From: an uncultured Succinatimonas sp.
GTDB taxonomy: Bacteria; Pseudomonadota; Gammaproteobacteria; Enterobacterales; Succinivibrionaceae
DNA: 34,719 nt
Direction of reading: 5' to 3'
Assembly (NCBI RefSeq): GCF_905203285.1
Contig: NZ_CAJKVK010000011.1
Span: 1 to 34,719, forward strand
Position numbers and translations under genes: made by a program. The notes below the pieces were generated by a model. It searched no databases. It was not told the DNA's origin and worked only from the letters and a program-made list of their open reading frames with translations. Positions 1 to 7,888 of the stretch are shown piece after piece. Every line of letters starts with the position of its first letter. Within the stretch, counting starts at the first letter, position 1.

Positions 1-902
1 ATGAGTTTTGTTTTATCTTTAAAAATATCGTTTAAGCATTTTAACCATGCGTCTTTGATTGCGCTGTCCGAGAGGTTTTTGTAAATTAAAGGCAAAGTTG
101 TTAATGCTGGATAACTTAAGTACATTTCGAGCATTGGGTTTACAGCATGACCCTCTATTTTGCCTAAAAGATTTCTTCTTCCTTTAAACGCAGAAAGAAA
201 TAAAAAGTCCGCTATATTTTTTCCGTCGTTTACTGGGTAATTATCCCAAATAAACGGTTTTCTGCCTAAAAGTTCTGTTGCTCTTAAAATATCATTTTCA
301 GTTATGTCTTGAGACAGCACTTTAGGTCCTGTCCAAAAAATATCAATATCAGAAGGCAGACTTGCAGTCAGTTCAGTAAAATAATGCTCGGATCTTTTAC
401 CGAAGACACGATCCAAAATCGGATCCTCAGAATAATAAGAAGGACAAACAATAAGTCGTTTTATTCTTGACGGCATATTATCGTAAACATCTTTTATGAT
501 CTTATTTTGTAAAAAGCCAATATGCGGATCTTCAAGCTTCACGTCATCAAAAAGCAGGGCAAGTATTACTGAATTTGTTCTTTTGGTGTAGCTGTCGATT
601 CTTTGCAGAAGTTTATTTCTTAATGAGTCAAATGATGAACTAAGATTAAGCGGGCTTATGCCGATACCGAAATCAATGTTTAAAATTCTGCTTTTTTGTC
701 CGAGAAAGGATAATTCTGAAATTGTCGATTCAGGCATGCTTTCACTTAGATCTGAGCGCAGAGCTTTGTCTTCTTTGGGAGCATAAATATAAAATGAGTA
801 ATTATTTTTGTGAAGAAAGTCCAGAAGGTGTGATCTTTTAGTATATCCGTAGCTTTTACCGAAAAAGCCTTCAATTACTCCAAGATAAGCAGATCCAGCC
901 AT
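1..902 (-). CDS. GH84 beta-N-acetylglucosaminidase (O-GlcNAcase-like), 3' part beyond window
   Basis: Open reading frame running off the left edge; 300 codons are visible. It starts at ATG 902-900 behind the Shine-Dalgarno sequence AGGA. The translation begins MAGSAYLGVIEGFFGKSYGY, the signature opening of glycoside hydrolase family 84 (hyaluronidase_2/NAGidase domain), followed by YIYAPKED at about residues 38-45. The pair of neighbouring aspartates used by this family for substrate-assisted catalysis is visible as FDDV (Asp119, Asp120), and WTGP and WDNYPVND follow, also typical. The family removes terminal beta-linked GlcNAc. There is no signal peptide: the catalytic domain starts almost at residue 1, so the enzyme is predicted to be cytoplasmic. 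It is transcribed divergently from tig. The C-terminal domains are not visible, so the natural substrate (glycan fragments or O-GlcNAc protein) cannot be judged. Confidence 0.85.
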   Translation of the reverse strand, partial: MAGSAYLGVIEGFFGKSYGYTKRSHLLDFLHKNNYSFYIYAPKEDKALRSDLSESMPESTISELSFLGQKSRILNIDFGIGISPLNLSSSFDSLRNKLLQRIDSYTKRTNSVILALLFDDVKLEDPHIGFLQNKIIKDVYDNMPSRIKRLIVCPSYYSEDPILDRVFGKRSEHYFTELTASLPSDIDIFWTGPKVLSQDITENDILRATELLGRKPFIWDNYPVNDGKNIADFLFLSAFKGRRNLLGKIEGHAVNPMLEMYLSYPALTTLPLIYKNLSDSAIKDAWLKCLNDIFKDKTKL

Positions 903-926
903 ATTTTTATCCTAAATTGGAAGCAT

Positions 927-941
927 ACGTTAAATTAACGT
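927..941. promoter_or_regulatory. 15-bp palindrome in divergent GH84/tig intergenic region
   Basis: ACGTTAA-A-TTAACGT is a perfect inverted repeat with one central base. It lies 25 bp upstream of the GH84 start and 12 bp before the -35 of the tig promoter. The shape and position suit a dimeric repressor operator. The binding protein is unknown. Confidence 0.35.
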
Positions 942-953
942 GGTGTTTTTATC

Positions 954-983
954 TTGATAGGATAATCTAATCTTTTATATAAT
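954..983 (+). promoter_or_regulatory. Sigma70-type promoter of tig
   Basis: The -35 TTGATA (954-959) and a consensus -10 TATAAT (978-983) are separated by 18 bp. The predicted start is near 990, giving a leader of about 88 nt before the tig ATG at 1078. Confidence 0.65.
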
Positions 984-997
984 GCATAAGTTTTAAC

Positions 998-1038
998 GAC
1001 GCTTTGCACGGTTTTTATCGCAGCGTCAAAGATTTTTT
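998..1038 (+). promoter_or_regulatory. Hairpin plus T-run in the tig leader (possible attenuator)
   Basis: GACGCT (998-1003) pairs with AGCGTC (1022-1027), and GC/GC pairs are available just inside. AAAGA and a run of six T (1033-1038) follow. It lies just after the predicted tig transcription start, so it could be a leader terminator or only an mRNA-stabilising stem. The stem is short and the loop long. Confidence 0.3.
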
Positions 1039-1077
1039 ATTATTTTAGTTAGTTACTGCAACCTATAGAGGTAAAAG

Positions 1078-2391
1078 ATGCAGGTTTCAATCGAGAACAA
1101 AGAAGGTTTAAAACGCCTTGTTTCCGTAACTGTTCCGGCAGAAGAGTTCAAAAAGGCATATACTCAGGAATTACGCAAAGTCGCTAAGACCGCTCGCATT
1201 GACGGTTTCCGTAAGGGTCATGTTCCTACTTCCGTATTAGAGAAGTATTATGGCGCTAATATTATCGGAGAAGCTTCTTCTGCTGTTATTAATTCCTCTC
1301 TCGTTAAGGCTTTACAGGAAAACAATCTTGATGTTCCGGGCATGCCTGAGATTACAATTAAGACCTGCGATCTCGGTCAGGACTTCGTTTATGAAGCAGC
1401 CTGCGAAGTTTCTCCTGAAGTTGCCGTAAAACCGCTTTCCGAGCTTCAAATTGAAAAAGTCAATGCTGAGATTACTGAAGATGATATCAATGACATGATT
1501 GAGACTCTTCGTCAGCAGCAGGCCAAGTGGAAAGTCGTTGACGACGGTGAGGCAAATAAAGACAGCCTTGTTAAAATCGACTTTGAAGGCCGTGTAGACG
1601 GTGCTCCTTTTGAAGGCGGCAAAGCAGAAGATTTTTCATTGCATTTAGGCAGCGGCCGTATGATCCCTGGTTTCTCAGAGCAGATCGTAGGTCACAAAGC
1701 CGGTGATAAATTCACTATTCAGGTTAAATTCCCTGAAGATTATCATGCAGAGAATTTAAAGGGTAAAGATGCAGAGTTTGATATTACCGTAAATTCTGTT
1801 TCTGAGCAGGTTCTTCCGGAAGTTAACGAAGATTTTGTTAAGCTCTTCGGTGTAAAAGACGGTTCAATGGAAACCTTCCGTAAAGATTTGCGCCGTAACA
1901 TGGAGCGTGAATTAAAGCGCGCCGTAACCCAGAAGAATGCTTCCAACGTTTATGAGGCAGTCAGCAAACAGTATGGCGAATTTGATGTTCCTAAGGCTGC
2001 TGTTGACGCAGAGATTAAGCGTTTACGTGAGCGTACCGAGGCTAATTTCCGCAGATACGGAATGACTCGTTTGCCTGAGCTTAAGGATGAAGTATTCCAG
2101 GAAGAAGCTCTTCATGATGCCCGTTTAGGCTATGCTATTCGTGCTATCGTTGCTGATTTGAAGCTTGAGAAGGCAGATGATGCAACCGTAAATGAAAATC
2201 TTGCTATGATTGCCGATGCTTATGAGAATCCTGAAGAGGTTATCAAGCAGCTTCGTGCCGACAAGCAGCAGATGAGCTATATTATGAACAAATCCTTTGA
2301 AGATGATGTTGTCAAGGCAATTCTTGCAGGCGCTCAGGTAACTGACGTTAAGAAGTCCTTCAAAGAGCTCATCGGACCGAATCAGCAGTAA
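1078..2391 (+). CDS. tig: Trigger factor
   Basis: Ribosome-bound chaperone and peptidyl-prolyl isomerase that meets nascent chains at the exit tunnel. At 437 aa it has the usual family length. The N-terminal ribosome-binding domain carries the signature GFRKGHVP at residues 43-50, with the FRK tip at 44-46 that docks on ribosomal protein L23. A central FKBP-type PPIase domain spans about residues 161-247 and the rest is the helical C-terminal arm domain. The start is supported by AGAGG upstream of the ATG. It is first in the block tig-clpP-clpX-lon, the standard gammaproteobacterial order. It has its own promoter at 954-983, and a hairpin separates it from clpP. Proline codons here are 9 CCT, 5 CCG and no CCC or CCA. 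Confidence 0.98.
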   Translation: MQVSIENKEGLKRLVSVTVPAEEFKKAYTQELRKVAKTARIDGFRKGHVPTSVLEKYYGANIIGEASSAVINSSLVKALQENNLDVPGMPEITIKTCDLGQDFVYEAACEVSPEVAVKPLSELQIEKVNAEITEDDINDMIETLRQQQAKWKVVDDGEANKDSLVKIDFEGRVDGAPFEGGKAEDFSLHLGSGRMIPGFSEQIVGHKAGDKFTIQVKFPEDYHAENLKGKDAEFDITVNSVSEQVLPEVNEDFVKLFGVKDGSMETFRKDLRRNMERELKRAVTQKNASNVYEAVSKQYGEFDVPKAAVDAEIKRLRERTEANFRRYGMTRLPELKDEVFQEEALHDARLGYAIRAIVADLKLEKADDATVNENLAMIADAYENPEEVIKQLRADKQQMSYIMNKSFEDDVVKAILAGAQVTDVKKSFKELIGPNQQ

Positions 2392-2397
2392 TTTTGT

Positions 2398-2431
2398 AAA
2401 AAGATCCTCTCATGATAGAAGGGGATCTTTT
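2398..2431 (+). terminator. Hairpin terminator after tig
   Basis: AAAAGATCC (2399-2407) pairs with GGATCTTTT (2423-2431) across a 15-nt loop, starting 7 nt after the tig stop. The A and T tracts lie in the stem itself, so termination may be partial. Confidence 0.5.
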
Positions 2432-2480
2432 AAGAATTTCTGATACTGATTATAAATTTGATAAGGCAGTTTTTGCCTTT

Positions 2481-2514
2481 AAACCTGTTTGCGTGATATA
2501 CCGTAAACAGGTTT
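2481..2514 (+). promoter_or_regulatory. Perfect 10-bp inverted repeat upstream of clpP
   Basis: AAACCTGTTT (2481-2490) and AAACAGGTTT (2505-2514) are exact inverted repeats 14 nt apart, 35 bp before the clpP ATG. GTTTGTTT follows. It could be a second terminator for tig, a clpP leader stem, or an operator. The sequence alone does not decide. Confidence 0.45.
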
Positions 2515-2549
2515 GTTTAACTTATATGATCGTCCTTTAAGGAGAAATC

Positions 2550-3152
2550 ATGGCATCTACATTAGTGCCGATGGTTATTGAACAAACGGCCAGAGGTGAA
2601 CGTTCATTTGACATTTACTCAAGACTGTTAAAAGAACGTGTGATTTTTATGACCGGCGAGGTCGAAGATCACATGGCTGATTTGATCGTCGCTCAGTTGT
2701 TGTTCCTTGAATCAGATGATCCGGATAAAGATATTTATCTTTACATCAATTCACCGGGCGGAGTTGTTACCGCAGGTATGGCCATTTATGACACCATGCA
2801 ATATATTAAGCCTGATGTGTGCACTTTATGCATGGGGCAGGCCTGTTCAATGGGATCTTTTCTTTTAGCAGGAGGAGCTCCCGGCAAGCGTTTTGCTCTT
2901 CCTCATTCGCGCATTATGATTCATCAGCCTTTAGGCGGCTTTAAAGGTCAGGCTTCTGACATTATGATTCATGCAAGAGAGACTGAGCGCGTTAAACGAA
3001 CTTTGACTGAGCTTTTAGCTAAGCATACAGGCAAGAGCGTTGACGAGGTAATGCAGGATTGCGATCGTGATAATTTCATGAGTGCCGATGAGGCATTAGC
3101 TTATGGTCTTATTGATCGCGTGATTACCAGTCGAGATGAAATTTCCAATTAG
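2550..3152 (+). CDS. clpP: ATP-dependent Clp protease proteolytic subunit ClpP
   Basis: Serine peptidase that forms the double heptameric chamber fed by ClpX (and ClpA where present). It has 200 aa with all catalytic residues at expected spacing: Ser100 (GQACSMGS), His125 (MIHQP) and Asp174 (DRDNFMSA). The oxyanion-loop motif INSPGG is at residues 66-71. The first residues resemble the short propeptide of enterobacterial ClpP. The start is set by AAGGAG seven bases before the ATG. It is 16 nt upstream of clpX and surely co-transcribed with it. The active-site motif has Cys99 where many orthologues have Ala, a conservative variation. Confidence 0.98.
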   Translation: MASTLVPMVIEQTARGERSFDIYSRLLKERVIFMTGEVEDHMADLIVAQLLFLESDDPDKDIYLYINSPGGVVTAGMAIYDTMQYIKPDVCTLCMGQACSMGSFLLAGGAPGKRFALPHSRIMIHQPLGGFKGQASDIMIHARETERVKRTLTELLAKHTGKSVDEVMQDCDRDNFMSADEALAYGLIDRVITSRDEISN

Positions 3153-3168
3153 TTATTAGTTAAGAAAA

Positions 3169-4455
3169 ATGTCTGATACTAAAAATCCCGGCAAATCAGT
3201 ATGCCTTTTTTGCGGTAAACCTTCATCAAAAACCAGAACTTTGATTCAGGCAAGCAGCGGTAACTGTATTTGTTCAGAATGCGTTCAGCATTGTAATGAA
3301 ATCTTAAAGCAGAAAGGCGTTATAGCAGATGTTCCGTCTGCAGTAGAAAACGCCGGTTTGGATTTGGAGAATATTCCAACTCCGCATGAGCTTACTCGTC
3401 ATTTGGATGACTATGTTATTGGTCAGGATGAAGCTAAAAAAGTTCTTTCTGTAGCAGTATATAATCATTACAAGCGCTTAAAGCACTCAATGGATAACAG
3501 TGATGTTGAGCTTGGTAAATCTAATATTTTGCTGATTGGTCCTACCGGATCCGGTAAAACATTGCTTGTTCAGACTTTAGCAAAATTTTTAAATGTTCCT
3601 TTTGCCATGTCCGATGCCACAACATTAACAGAGGCCGGATATGTGGGCGAAGATGTCGAAAATGTTATTGTCCGCCTTTTGCAAAGCTGCGATTACAATG
3701 TAGAAAAAGCAAAACGCGGCATCGTCTATATTGATGAAATTGATAAAATCGCCAGAAAATCCGAGAACCCCTCTATTACAAGAGATGTGTCAGGAGAAGG
3801 TGTTCAGCAGGCACTACTCAAGCTTGTTGAGGGTACTGTAGCATCAATTCCTCCGCAGGGTGGAAGAAAGCATCCGCAGCAGCAAATGATTGAAGTTGAT
3901 ACTTCACAGATTTTATTTATTTGCGGCGGCGCTTTTGACGGTCTGGATAAGATTGTCGAAAAACGTGTTTCAAAGAATTCAGGTATTGGCTTTGGTGCGG
4001 AGGTTTTAGGTGAGAACGATAAGCTGACTCTTACTGAAAAATATCGTAAGGTTGAGCCTGATGATTTGGTTAAATTCGGTATTATTCCAGAATTTGTCGG
4101 CCGTATGCCGGTGATTACCGCTTTATCCGAGTTGGATCGCGATTCTTTGGTTAGAGTTCTTCGTGAGCCGAAAAATGCTGTAGTTCGTCAGTTTGAGACT
4201 ATGCTTCGTTATGAAGGAGTCGAGCTTGAATTTACAGAAGAAGCTTTGAAGGCAATTGCCGATATTGCTATTAAACGACACACAGGTGCCAGAGGCTTGC
4301 GCTCAGTAGTTGAGGGATTATTGTTAAATACGATGTATGATATTCCTTCAGTAAATGATGTAGCTAAAATTATCGTTGATGAGCAAACGGTAAAAGAACA
4401 GCTTGAGCCTAAGGTCATTAAAAAGACCCTGCCGGCAAACGAAGCTGCTTGTTAA
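3169..4455 (+). CDS. clpX: ClpX, AAA+ unfoldase of ClpXP
   Basis: Hexameric ATPase that unfolds tagged substrates and threads them into ClpP. It has 428 aa. The N-terminal C4 zinc-binding domain uses Cys12, Cys15, Cys35 and Cys38. Walker A is GPTGSGKT (124-131), the pore loop GYVG is at 157-160, and Walker B ends in Asp189-Glu190. The ClpP-docking loop carries IGF at 273-275. The gene follows clpP by 16 nt with only a weak Shine-Dalgarno (TAAGAAAA), so translation may depend on ribosomes arriving from clpP. A hairpin terminator follows the stop. Confidence 0.98.
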   Translation: MSDTKNPGKSVCLFCGKPSSKTRTLIQASSGNCICSECVQHCNEILKQKGVIADVPSAVENAGLDLENIPTPHELTRHLDDYVIGQDEAKKVLSVAVYNHYKRLKHSMDNSDVELGKSNILLIGPTGSGKTLLVQTLAKFLNVPFAMSDATTLTEAGYVGEDVENVIVRLLQSCDYNVEKAKRGIVYIDEIDKIARKSENPSITRDVSGEGVQQALLKLVEGTVASIPPQGGRKHPQQQMIEVDTSQILFICGGAFDGLDKIVEKRVSKNSGIGFGAEVLGENDKLTLTEKYRKVEPDDLVKFGIIPEFVGRMPVITALSELDRDSLVRVLREPKNAVVRQFETMLRYEGVELEFTEEALKAIADIAIKRHTGARGLRSVVEGLLLNTMYDIPSVNDVAKIIVDEQTVKEQLEPKVIKKTLPANEAAC

Positions 4456-4462
4456 TTTTCAG

Positions 4463-4490
4463 ATCGCGATCTGATAAAAGATCGCGATTT
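4463..4490 (+). terminator. Hairpin terminator after clpX
   Basis: ATCGCGATCT (4463-4472) pairs perfectly with AGATCGCGAT (4479-4488) over a 6-nt loop and is followed by TTT. It separates clpPX from the lon promoter region. Confidence 0.6.
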
Positions 4491-4497
4491 CTCCCTT

Positions 4498-4524
4498 CTT
4501 GAATTTTGTCTTTTCGTCCATATA
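4498..4524 (+). promoter_or_regulatory. Sigma32-like heat-shock promoter of lon
   Basis: CTTGAA (4498-4503), a 13-bp gap and TCCATATAT (4517-4525) resemble the sigma32 consensus CTTGAA-N13-17-CCCCATNT. lon of Escherichia coli is a known sigma32 gene. The -10 half is imperfect (TCCAT for CCCAT). Confidence 0.5.
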
Positions 4525-4594
4525 TATCACTTGCAGTACATAATAAATATTCAGTTTAGGTAAGATATAAATTTATAAGTTAGAGATAAAAAGT

Positions 4595-7063
4595 ATGTCC
4601 GACAAACAAGTTAATGAATTTAAAATTCTTCCTTTAATTACTTTACGCGGATTAACTATTACTCCGCATTCAAATGTACAGATTATTGCTGCACGCGATC
4701 AGTCAATTGAAGCTTTTAAAGCAGCAATAGAATCAGATAGCCGCGAAATAGCTATTTTTTGTCAGCTGTTTGATACTGATGAAGCTCCATCTTCAGACCG
4801 TTTACAGAAAATTGGCGTTTTATGTCACGTTTTATCAGGTGACAGCCGTATCCCTGATAATTACCGCAGCCTTATTTACGGTTTTAAGCGTATTAAGCTG
4901 TTAAATATTATCGATGATCCTAAAATCCGTTATCGCCAGGCGGAGATCGCAATTCTTGAAGAGCCTCAGATAGATCAGAAATTAGAAAAAGAATATCTTG
5001 ATGCTTTGCAATCCGCTCTTTTATACGCGATGCAGCACTCTGAAAATTGTGCTCGACCGCTTATTGACGGTACGGTACCTAATGATATGGTTGAGAACAT
5101 TAAGAATCAGCAAAAACTTAATGTTCTTACTGATATGTTATGTCAGGTTCTGACTCTTGATCCTGCAGAAAAGCGTCAAATGCTTGAAACTTTGTCTGCC
5201 GTTGAAAGAGCGAAGGTTCTGATTGCTCTTTTAAACGGTTATTCTTATAAAGCAGAGCTTGATAACAAAATCCGTGAGGAAGCAAGGCTTTCCATGGAGA
5301 AAAATCAAAAAGATTATTATTTAAATGAGCAGTTAAAAGCCATTAAGCATGAACTGGATCTTGATATAGATGATGAAGATGAAATTGCCGAGTATAAAGA
5401 TAAGCTCAAAAATTTAAAAGCTCCTCAAAACGTTAAGAAGAAAATTGAAAAGGAGCTTAAGAAGTTATCTGCAATGAACAATAATGCCGCTGAAGGCACT
5501 ATTGTCAGAAACTATATTGATACTCTTTTGAATATTCCTTGGGAACAGGGAGACGAAGTAAATACCGATCTGGTAAAAGCCCGTGAGGTATTAGATGCCG
5601 ATCATTACGGACTTGAAAAAGTAAAAGATCGCATTTTGGAATTTTTGGCCGTACAAAGCCGTACCGATAATAATCGCGGCAGCATTTTATGTTTAATGGG
5701 ACCTCCCGGTATCGGTAAAACATCTTTATGTGCTTCAATAGCAAAAGCTACAGGACGTAAATATGTTCGTGTCGCATTAGGCGGTATGCATGATGAGTCC
5801 GAAATTCGCGGACATCGTCGTACATATATCGGCGCAATGCCAGGTCGCATAATTCAAAATATCAGCAAAGTCGGAGTAAATAATCCTTTATTTTTACTTG
5901 ACGAAATAGATAAGGTTTCAAGTTCTTTGCATGGAGATCCGGAGTCAGCATTGCTCGAGGTGTTGGATCCGGAGCAAAATAAAAACTTTGCCGATAATTA
6001 TGTCGAGCTTGAGTACGACTTATCCAAAGTGTTTTTTATTGCAACGGCAAACTCTTACAATATTGCCCAGCCCTTGCTTGACCGTATGGAAATTATCGAT
6101 TTGTCTTCATATACGGAAGATGAGAAATTCCATATAGCAAAAGAACATTTAATTAAAAAACAGATGAATCTTACCGCGCTTACGGATAAAGAATTCAGTA
6201 TTACTGATGAGGCTATATACGAATTAATCCGTTATTACACCCATGAAGCAGGTGTTCGCGGTCTTGAGCGTATTATTAATGAGCTATGCCGTAAAACGGT
6301 AAAAGAAATGATGATGTCAAAGACGGAAAAAAAGACTAAAACACCGAGAAAACGCACCATCACCGTAAAAGCTATCGAGAAGCTTTTAGGACCACGTCGC
6401 TTTGATTTCACCTCTAAGCTTAAAGAAAATAAAGTAGGTCTTGTGAACGGTCTTGCCTGGACTTCGCTTGGCGGAGACATTTTGCAGCTTGAGGCTGTGG
6501 CTAATGAGGGCAAAGGCAAGCACTTACTTACCGGAAAGCTTGGGGAAGTAATGAAGGAATCAATCAGCGCTGCAACGACTTTAGTGCGTTCCCGCTCTTC
6601 TTTACTGCATCTTGATAAAGAATTTTTTGAAAAATGTGACTTGCATATTCATGTTCCTGAAGGCGCGACGCCAAAAGAAGGTCCGTCTGCCGGTGTTGGT
6701 ATGGTTACTGCCATTGTTTCTGCAATAACCGGCAATCCGGTACGCGCTGATGTCGCCATGACAGGTGAAATTACTTTACGCGGAGATGTTCTTCCAATCG
6801 GCGGACTTAAAGAGAAACTTTTAGCTGCCTTACGCGGTGGTATAAAAATAGCTTTAATTCCTAAAGATAATGAAAAAGATTTATGGGATATCCCCACAAA
6901 CGTTAAGCGTGGTATGAAAATTATTCCCGTTGGTAAAATCGATGAGGTTTTAAAAATCGCTTTGGTTAACGATCCTTTTTCATTCATTCCGACTACTGTT
7001 TGGAAAGAACAAATTTGTAAATCCAATGAAGAAAAGCCTGGAAAAATAATTCCGCAGGCGTAG
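4595..7063 (+). CDS. lon: Lon ATP-dependent protease
   Basis: AAA+ serine protease that degrades misfolded and regulatory proteins in the cytoplasm. At 822 aa it is slightly longer than the E. coli enzyme. The N-terminal substrate-binding domain covers about residues 9-215, and a charged coiled-coil stretch follows (about 225-300). Walker A is GPPGIGKT (369-376) and Walker B LLDEID (434-439). The C-terminal protease domain has catalytic Ser698 in GPSAG and Lys741 in GGLKEK, 43 residues apart as in the family. A basic insert rich in Lys and Thr (about 574-590) lies between ATPase and protease domains. A heat-shock-like promoter precedes it, and a small gene follows after 19 nt. Confidence 0.98.
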   Translation: MSDKQVNEFKILPLITLRGLTITPHSNVQIIAARDQSIEAFKAAIESDSREIAIFCQLFDTDEAPSSDRLQKIGVLCHVLSGDSRIPDNYRSLIYGFKRIKLLNIIDDPKIRYRQAEIAILEEPQIDQKLEKEYLDALQSALLYAMQHSENCARPLIDGTVPNDMVENIKNQQKLNVLTDMLCQVLTLDPAEKRQMLETLSAVERAKVLIALLNGYSYKAELDNKIREEARLSMEKNQKDYYLNEQLKAIKHELDLDIDDEDEIAEYKDKLKNLKAPQNVKKKIEKELKKLSAMNNNAAEGTIVRNYIDTLLNIPWEQGDEVNTDLVKAREVLDADHYGLEKVKDRILEFLAVQSRTDNNRGSILCLMGPPGIGKTSLCASIAKATGRKYVRVALGGMHDESEIRGHRRTYIGAMPGRIIQNISKVGVNNPLFLLDEIDKVSSSLHGDPESALLEVLDPEQNKNFADNYVELEYDLSKVFFIATANSYNIAQPLLDRMEIIDLSSYTEDEKFHIAKEHLIKKQMNLTALTDKEFSITDEAIYELIRYYTHEAGVRGLERIINELCRKTVKEMMMSKTEKKTKTPRKRTITVKAIEKLLGPRRFDFTSKLKENKVGLVNGLAWTSLGGDILQLEAVANEGKGKHLLTGKLGEVMKESISAATTLVRSRSSLLHLDKEFFEKCDLHIHVPEGATPKEGPSAGVGMVTAIVSAITGNPVRADVAMTGEITLRGDVLPIGGLKEKLLAALRGGIKIALIPKDNEKDLWDIPTNVKRGMKIIPVGKIDEVLKIALVNDPFSFIPTTVWKEQICKSNEEKPGKIIPQA

Positions 7064-7082
7064 ATATATAAAGGGTATCAGT

Positions 7083-7367
7083 ATGCAAACAGATCGCACT
7101 GCACAGATTATCAATTCTGCAAAAAGCTTATATGACTCTTTGGAAAAATTGACCACTCAGCTTTCAGGGCCGCAAGAACCTTCTGAAGTTTTGCTTAAAA
7201 TATTAAAGCAGCTTACGGTTACAGTTGAAAATTCTTTGCCTGATTTGCGCGATTATGTTGATACCCTTGAATTTCAAGAAGATTCCAGAGCAGATGATTT
7301 ATTAAAAATAATTAATAAGCTTGAAGATGAACTATTAGTTAAAGCAATAGAGTTTATAAAGAAATAA
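7083..7367 (+). CDS. Small acidic helical protein behind lon, unknown function
   Basis: I do not recognise this 94-aa protein. It has no signal peptide, membrane segment or cysteine. The sequence suggests two or three amphipathic helices with regular Leu/Ile spacing (about 8-30, 34-56 and 70-92) and it is acidic overall. The start is supported by AAAGGG ten bases before the ATG. It begins 19 nt after the lon stop with no terminator between, so it is probably co-transcribed with lon. The usual gammaproteobacterial order is lon directly followed by hupB, so this is an extra gene in that slot. A role linked to Lon is only a guess from position. Confidence 0.7.
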   Translation: MQTDRTAQIINSAKSLYDSLEKLTTQLSGPQEPSEVLLKILKQLTVTVENSLPDLRDYVDTLEFQEDSRADDLLKIINKLEDELLVKAIEFIKK

Positions 7368-7438
7368 GATGAAGTTTTGGCTAAATTTGGTTAAATCTTA
7401 TACAAAACATTGAGATAGCTCACTTATTTGATCATTTT

Positions 7439-7468
7439 TTAAGAAAAGGCGTTAATTTTGTATATATT
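7439..7468 (+). promoter_or_regulatory. Candidate promoter of hupB
   Basis: TTAAGA (7439-7444) and TATATT (7463-7468) are separated by 18 bp. The -35 matches four of six consensus bases. A run of seven G (7491-7497) follows in the predicted leader. Confidence 0.3.
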
Positions 7469-7550
7469 AAAGGTGTTGATTTAACCTGTAGGGGGGGAAA
7501 AGATAGATTTCTAGCTCTTCTCATTTCCAAATAATATTGAGGTGGATGTC

Positions 7551-7826
7551 GTGAATAAATCACAACTCGTAAGCAGCATTGCAAAACAATCAGGACTTTC
7601 TTTAAAAGATTCAACTGCTGCTCTTAACGCTTTTCTTGAAACCGTAAAAGATACCCTTGCAAAAGGCGATTCTATTTCTTTAGTCGGTTTCGGTACTTTC
7701 CTGGTACGCGATCGTGCCGCACGTATCGGTCGCAACCCCCGCACCAAGGAAGAAGTTAAGATCCCGGCAGTTAAGGTTCCTGCATTTAAAGCCGGCAAGC
7801 CTTTTAAAGATAAGGTAAACGGTTAA
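7551..7826 (+). CDS. hupB: DNA-binding protein HU
   Basis: Small histone-like nucleoid protein that bends DNA as a dimer. I place the start at GTG 7551, giving MNKSQLVSSIAK and 91 aa, the normal family length. GAGGTGG (7539-7545) then lies five bases ahead as an ideal ribosome binding site. The upstream in-frame GTG at 7542 overlaps that site and is unlikely. The HU signature GFGTF is followed by the DNA-clamping arm with RIGRNPRT, whose Pro inserts between base pairs. It sits between the lon operon and ppiD, as in E. coli, where the gene is hupB. A strong terminator follows. Confidence 0.95.
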   Translation: MNKSQLVSSIAKQSGLSLKDSTAALNAFLETVKDTLAKGDSISLVGFGTFLVRDRAARIGRNPRTKEEVKIPAVKVPAFKAGKPFKDKVNG

Positions 7827-7862
7827 GTTTAAAATTTTTTAAGCTTAAATTTATTTTTGAAG

Positions 7863-7888
7863 ATCCACCGTAAAAGGTGGATTTTTTA
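7863..7888 (+). terminator. Rho-independent terminator of hupB
   Basis: ATCCACC (7863-7869), loop GTAAAA, GGTGGAT (7876-7882), then six T including the stem end. This is a textbook terminator. Confidence 0.85.

Noticed and set aside
6649..7026. 125-codon minus-strand frame inside lon
   Set aside because: Antisense to the conserved protease domain, which explains the open frame.
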